The position numbers were made by a program, and so were the translations under genes. Positions 21,511 to 24,554 of a DNA stretch of 24,554 nt are shown piece by piece. The first letter of the stretch is position 1, and the number at the start of each line of letters is the position of its first letter. A model generated the notes under the pieces. It was not told the origin of the DNA. It saw only the letters and a program-made list of their open reading frames with translations, and did not search any database. Source of the stretch: JAABRU01 sp050180235 (lineage in GTDB: Bacteria; Desulfobacterota; Desulfobacteria; Desulfobacterales; Desulfococcaceae); NCBI GenBank assembly GCA_050180235.1, contig JBFXEJ010000101.1, forward strand, positions 1-24,554, written 5' to 3'.

Positions 21511-21540
21511 GGAGTGCAAAAAAGGCGGTTTCTGCACTCC
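21511..21540. terminator. hairpin after the acyltransferase stop
   Basis: GGAGTGCA (21511-21518) pairs with TGCACTCC (21533-21540), only eight bases beyond the stop codon of the minus-strand acyltransferase gene. A run of T lies in the loop rather than after the stem, so termination is plausible but not canonical. Confidence 0.35.
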
Positions 21541-21547
21541 GGATTAT

Positions 21548-22555
21548 TTATCTTCTTCCATCCTGAAGCAGGAGGGAAGATGGATTTTCCCGGAACAGGA
21601 TATTTTCCGGAACCGGAATACGGAAAGGCGGAAGTGAAAGAGGTTCTGCGGCGGTATGCGGTTCCGGCGAGGACATCATTTCCCGGATACATGCGTCTTT
21701 CTGCTCCCAGAGTGCATTCAGCCAGTTCTGAAAAGCCTCGCGGAAGAGTTCATTATTAAAATAATCGCCCAGCATTTCCTGCGTAATGGGCAGGGTTCTG
21801 ACCTGCACCCGGATATCTTTCACTCTTCCGCACAGGTAATCCCAGAAATTTTTCACTCCGGTCGGATAGGCTATGGTCACATCAATGAAACTGTGCAGAT
21901 GCTCTCCCATTGCGCCCAGGGTAAAGGCCATACCCCCGGCTCTGGGACGCAGAAGATGTTCAAAGGGAGACTGCTGCCTATCGTGCTTCTTTGGGGTAAA
22001 CCGGGTTCCCTCCGCAAAATTCATCACAGACACGGGCACGGTCTTGAATTTTTCACAGGCTTTTCTTGTGGTTTCCATATCCCGGCCTTTGAGATGCGGT
22101 TTTTTTTCCAAAAATTCCCGTGAATACCGTTTCATAAAGGGAAAATCCAAAGCCCACCATGCCTGCCCCAGGATCGGAATCCAGAACAGTTGTTCTTTGA
22201 GAAAAAATTTCAGAAAAGGGATTTTTCCGTGAAAGATTTTCTGCAGCACCAGAATATCTGTCCAGGACTGATGATTGGCCACCACCAGATACCATCCCAC
22301 AGGTTTCAGGTTTTCCGTGCCGGACACATGCCAGCGTATATTGCAGAACAGATCCTGATTCATGCTGTTCACCCATACCCAGTTGGCAGCGCAGCCGTTG
22401 AGAACAATATCGCAGAATTTACGGAACGGTCTGAAAGGAATCAGAAATTTGAGTATGGCCGCAATATAGATTGGAATTACCCAGAATGCGGTGTTGATGA
22501 AATAAAGACAAAAAAGGAATACGCCCCGTGCGTTTGTGAAAAATTTTTCCAGCAT
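21548..22555 (-). CDS. PlsC-type 1-acylglycerol-3-phosphate acyltransferase family protein
   Basis: The 335-residue membrane protein carries the glycerolipid acyltransferase signature: NHQSWTD with His95 and Asp100 (the HxxxxD motif), a basic lipid-binding block around FPFMKRYSRE, and NFAEGTRFT (EGTR at 182-185). The N-terminal 45 residues form one or two membrane segments (VFLFCLYFINTAFWVIPIYIAAILKFLIPF). Overall length and spacing resemble the YihG-like branch of the PlsC superfamily rather than the short PlsC enzyme. The last 60 residues, rich in Pro, Ser and Leu, are probably unstructured. It would transfer an acyl group to a lysophospholipid; the exact acceptor is unknown. The ATG at 22555 has AGGAG seven bases upstream, so 42 upstream in-frame codons were dropped. 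It follows the lipoprotein gene by 201 bases on the same strand. Confidence 0.9.
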   Translation of the reverse strand: MLEKFFTNARGVFLFCLYFINTAFWVIPIYIAAILKFLIPFRPFRKFCDIVLNGCAANWVWVNSMNQDLFCNIRWHVSGTENLKPVGWYLVVANHQSWTDILVLQKIFHGKIPFLKFFLKEQLFWIPILGQAWWALDFPFMKRYSREFLEKKPHLKGRDMETTRKACEKFKTVPVSVMNFAEGTRFTPKKHDRQQSPFEHLLRPRAGGMAFTLGAMGEHLHSFIDVTIAYPTGVKNFWDYLCGRVKDIRVQVRTLPITQEMLGDYFNNELFREAFQNWLNALWEQKDACIREMMSSPEPHTAAEPLSLPPFRIPVPENILFRENPSSLLLQDGRR

Positions 22556-22724
22556 AATTTTCTCCTGAGCATTAAATTTCCGGTATTTAAGGATCAAAGC
22601 TGCTGACCGGCCGCACCCCTGTTTCCCTAATTTTTTCCAGGCAAGGTATAATACTGTATAAGCGGAAATTACAAGACGCAAAGAAAAATATTACAATTGT
22701 TTTACATTTGATATTATGGGAAAT

Positions 22725-22741
22725 AAGGCAAAAAATGCCTT
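22725..22741 (-). terminator. small hairpin after the lipoprotein gene
   Basis: AAGGCA (22725-22730) and TGCCTT (22736-22741) form a six-bp stem with a five-base loop, 16 bases downstream of the stop codon at 22757-22759. The minus strand continues ATTTCCC, so the T-tail is poor. The rest of the 201-base gap up to the acyltransferase start shows only AT-rich sequence that could hold that gene's promoter. Confidence 0.3.
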
Positions 22742-22756
22742 CGGCTGCTGTGCAGT

Positions 22757-24241
22757 TCATGAAAAGGCTGAAAACCTGTTCTGTGTTGTCTGCATACGGA
22801 GAAGCCATATACGGAAATCAAAACGGAAATCCTCTTTGTCCATACGCACTGTGGATACCAGCAGAATATCCGGAGAAAGATGAAAAACAGCGCCTTTCTG
22901 TGCAAACCTGTCCAAAAACACCTCCTCATTTCCGCTGAACAGATCTTTTATCAGCATCTGCTCTCCGCTGCGTGAATCCGGAGGGTCTGTGAAAACAGCA
23001 AGGGAATCCCGCAGGGGACTGAACGAAGGAGGAGAATTGCCGGTAATGCTGCTGGCCAGCAGTTCTGTACTGCCGTTTATGCTGATGCGCAGGATGTTTT
23101 TGAATCCCTGACTGCTCACGGTCGAAATCACGGCACAGAAAGAACTTTCTGAAAAAGGATACAGACCGGTCACGCTGAATTCGTCTCCGCTGAGAATATA
23201 CAGTATCCGGAACGCACTGCTTTGGATGTCATAGGCATGTATCTGCCGGAGATTTTCAATATAAACGGCCAGTGTATGACTGCCGATCCAGACCATAGCG
23301 CCGCTTTCCCCTGTGAAATGGGAAGGCAGAACAGCAATGGTTTCCCCGTCTGCCGGATTCAGAATCCGCACCGGATCTGTGACATCTGCTGTGGAAACTG
23401 CCAGATACTGATCATCCGGTGAAAATACTGCTCCGCTGAATTCCTTTGCGGTGAAAAGTGTTTTCTGTGCATGGCTTTCCAGGTCAAAAACTGTCAGTTC
23501 TGAGTTTCCCTCCCTGTCTTCAGCAACAGCGGCAATCATACTGCCGGTGGAAGACCAGGGATTTTTCAACTGGTTCAGATAAATGGGGTGGTAGTAAGTG
23601 CTGTACTGCCGGGGAAATTTCACCCTTTTGCCGGAAATCCGGGAAATCTGCTCCAAAAGACCGGTATCTGTATCATACACATACAGACTGCTCTGAAATC
23701 CGTCTCCCATGTCTTCCACAATCATGGCCACAGAAGCGGAACCGGCAAGGGGATACATGTCCTGTATGTTGCCGGGAACAGATATTTCCTCTGCTGTCAT
23801 TGTTCCTGAGACCAGTTCCCCCCCGTCCGCACGGGCATAATAATCTTCCAGAAAAGCTGTATGCATCTGCCTTGGAATGGTTTCGTCTGTGCATCCGTTT
23901 GCAAGATGGGCAGCCTCGTGAACCAGTGTGGCGCAGATTTCCACTTCGCTTCGGTTCAGGGTGGCAACTTCAATATAGCACTCACCCGGCTGGCAGATCG
24001 CGTAACCGAGTTTGCCTTCGGATGAAACAGAACGATCATCATAATAATCAATCCTGCCCACATGATCCGTCACATATGTCAGCCATCCGGCATACTCCAG
24101 CACTTCCCGGTGTTCCTCCCGCAGATCGGGCGCACCGCTTTCGCTGCATCCTTCAAACGCATATTTCACAGCATCATCGGCTCCGCAGGAGAGAAAAAGA
24201 AAACACAGACATACAGAAAGAAAAAAAATGATATTTTTCAT
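22757..24241 (-). CDS. lipoprotein with HExxH motif and predicted WD40/TolB-like beta-propeller
   Basis: The 494-residue product has a signal peptide ending in FLSCG, with the lipid-attachment Cys at residue 19. A small domain of about 120 residues contains four Cys (32, 83, 88, 103) and the zinc-protease-like helix ATLVHEAAHLANGC (His108, Glu109, His112). The remainder (about 150-494) is a string of beta-strand repeats with propeller-like motifs such as AVFSPDDQYLAVSTAD and PSFSPLRDSLAVFTDPP, recalling TolB or WD40 propellers. A role as a cell-surface or periplasmic metallopeptidase with a binding propeller is inference. A candidate third zinc ligand (Glu120 or a later residue) cannot be fixed. 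I do not recognise a named family for the whole protein. The start has only a weak ribosome binding site. It is separated from the window end by repeats. Confidence 0.75.
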   Translation of the reverse strand: MKNIIFFLSVCLCFLFLSCGADDAVKYAFEGCSESGAPDLREEHREVLEYAGWLTYVTDHVGRIDYYDDRSVSSEGKLGYAICQPGECYIEVATLNRSEVEICATLVHEAAHLANGCTDETIPRQMHTAFLEDYYARADGGELVSGTMTAEEISVPGNIQDMYPLAGSASVAMIVEDMGDGFQSSLYVYDTDTGLLEQISRISGKRVKFPRQYSTYYHPIYLNQLKNPWSSTGSMIAAVAEDREGNSELTVFDLESHAQKTLFTAKEFSGAVFSPDDQYLAVSTADVTDPVRILNPADGETIAVLPSHFTGESGAMVWIGSHTLAVYIENLRQIHAYDIQSSAFRILYILSGDEFSVTGLYPFSESSFCAVISTVSSQGFKNILRISINGSTELLASSITGNSPPSFSPLRDSLAVFTDPPDSRSGEQMLIKDLFSGNEEVFLDRFAQKGAVFHLSPDILLVSTVRMDKEDFRFDFRIWLLRMQTTQNRFSAFS

Positions 24242-24375
24242 AGTTATACCATTGCAGATCAGAAATGATGATCCCGTAAAAAATCATAAATCCAGTCACT
24301 CCTGCAAAATCCGGATTCCGGTTTTCGCGGAAATGACACAAAAACAGCGCATCAGAATTTTCAGTGGTTCATAAT
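24242..24375. other. intergenic, repeat fragment only
   Basis: The gap upstream of the lipoprotein gene contains a fragment resembling the CGGATTCCGGTTTTCGCGG-type half of the 8715-8848 element (around 24310-24338). There is no gene and no strong promoter for the lipoprotein gene was found. Confidence 0.35.
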
Positions 24376-24554
24376 GAATGTTGGTAGCGGGTCAAATCCG
24401 TTGATAAGGTCTCCCCTCCCTTGAGGGAGGGGCATGGGGAGGGTGAATACATCACTGATTATCCCCCTCCCCTAACACCTCCCACCAGGGGAGGGGAATT
24501 TTTGGATCTACAGATTTGTACCACTACCCAGGGGTTCTTCAGGAATGTTGGTAG
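24376..24554. repeat. nested G/C-rich stem repeats with 12-bp direct repeat, cut by window end
   Basis: GAATGTTGGTAG occurs at 24376-24387 and 24543-24554. Between the copies, CCCCTCCC-TTGA-GGGAGGGG (24413-24432) and CCCCTCCCCT / AGGGGAGGGG (24464-24473 and 24487-24496) form perfect stems. Outer arms GGTAGCGGGTCAAATC (24383-24398) and GATTTGTACCACTACC match at about 13 of 16 positions in inverted orientation. The related CCCCTCCTGAGAGGGG at 8676-8691 shows that the family recurs. The right boundary lies outside the window. Confidence 0.55.

Noticed and set aside
23458..24231. 257-codon plus-strand ORF opposite the lipoprotein gene
   Set aside because: Shadow frame rich in Arg, His and Pro without start signals; the minus-strand frame has a signal peptide and HExxH.

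Overview
This window looks like chromosomal DNA of a Gram-negative bacterium of medium GC content, most likely a deltaproteobacterial (Desulfobacterota-type) anaerobe. The clues are a CooT-like nickel protein, an NlpC/P60 lipoprotein, a PAS/kinase/receiver hybrid of the style common in that group, and intergenic spaces full of small inverted-repeat elements. The taxonomy is inference; no rRNA or tRNA gene is present. All protein genes but one (the NlpC/P60 lipoprotein) lie on the minus strand, so the window reads from right to left.

Layout in coordinate order. Positions 1-3 are only the start codon of a minus-strand gene leaving the window. 341-3157 is a UPF0182 membrane protein, followed by a small CooT-like protein (3491-3694). 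The plus-strand NlpC/P60 lipoprotein (4025-4633) converges on a compact four-gene minus-strand operon that reads moeA (7218-8444), PAS-kinase-receiver hybrid (5645-7207), free-standing archaeal-type ThrRS editing domain (5196-5603), and TlpA-like thiol-disulfide protein (4636-5169). Then come a nested repeat island (8639-8882), an AEC-family transporter, a possibly clipped HTH protein and ftsK.

Between ftsK and the shikimate-pathway genes aroK and aroA sits an AT-rich, translationally overlapped pair: an AAA_21/OLD-like ATPase and a DUF4276 TOPRIM-like protein. Its organisation resembles ATPase + TOPRIM anti-phage systems (PARIS, AbiL), and it is the best candidate for an uncharacterised defence module. 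Upstream of aroA lies a GNAT-HDAC-GNAT triple-domain protein (17944-20196). A dense island of palindromic elements surrounds two tiny antitoxin-like genes (20706-21079). The window ends with a PlsC-type acyltransferase, a lipoprotein combining an HExxH motif with a predicted beta-propeller, and G/C-rich repeats.

The non-coding DNA is unusually structured. At least two MITE-like families recur: one with ends like ATACCAATTC..CATTGA (8639, 10498, 17409, 21277) and one with ends like TTTAGG-TCTGT (20483, 21148). A 134-bp element is flanked by an 8-bp direct repeat and nested inside a copy of the first family. Some ends of that family carry an outward-facing TTGnAT-19-TATnAT sequence with an extended -10 in front of moeA and of the HTH gene, so these repeats may act as portable promoters.
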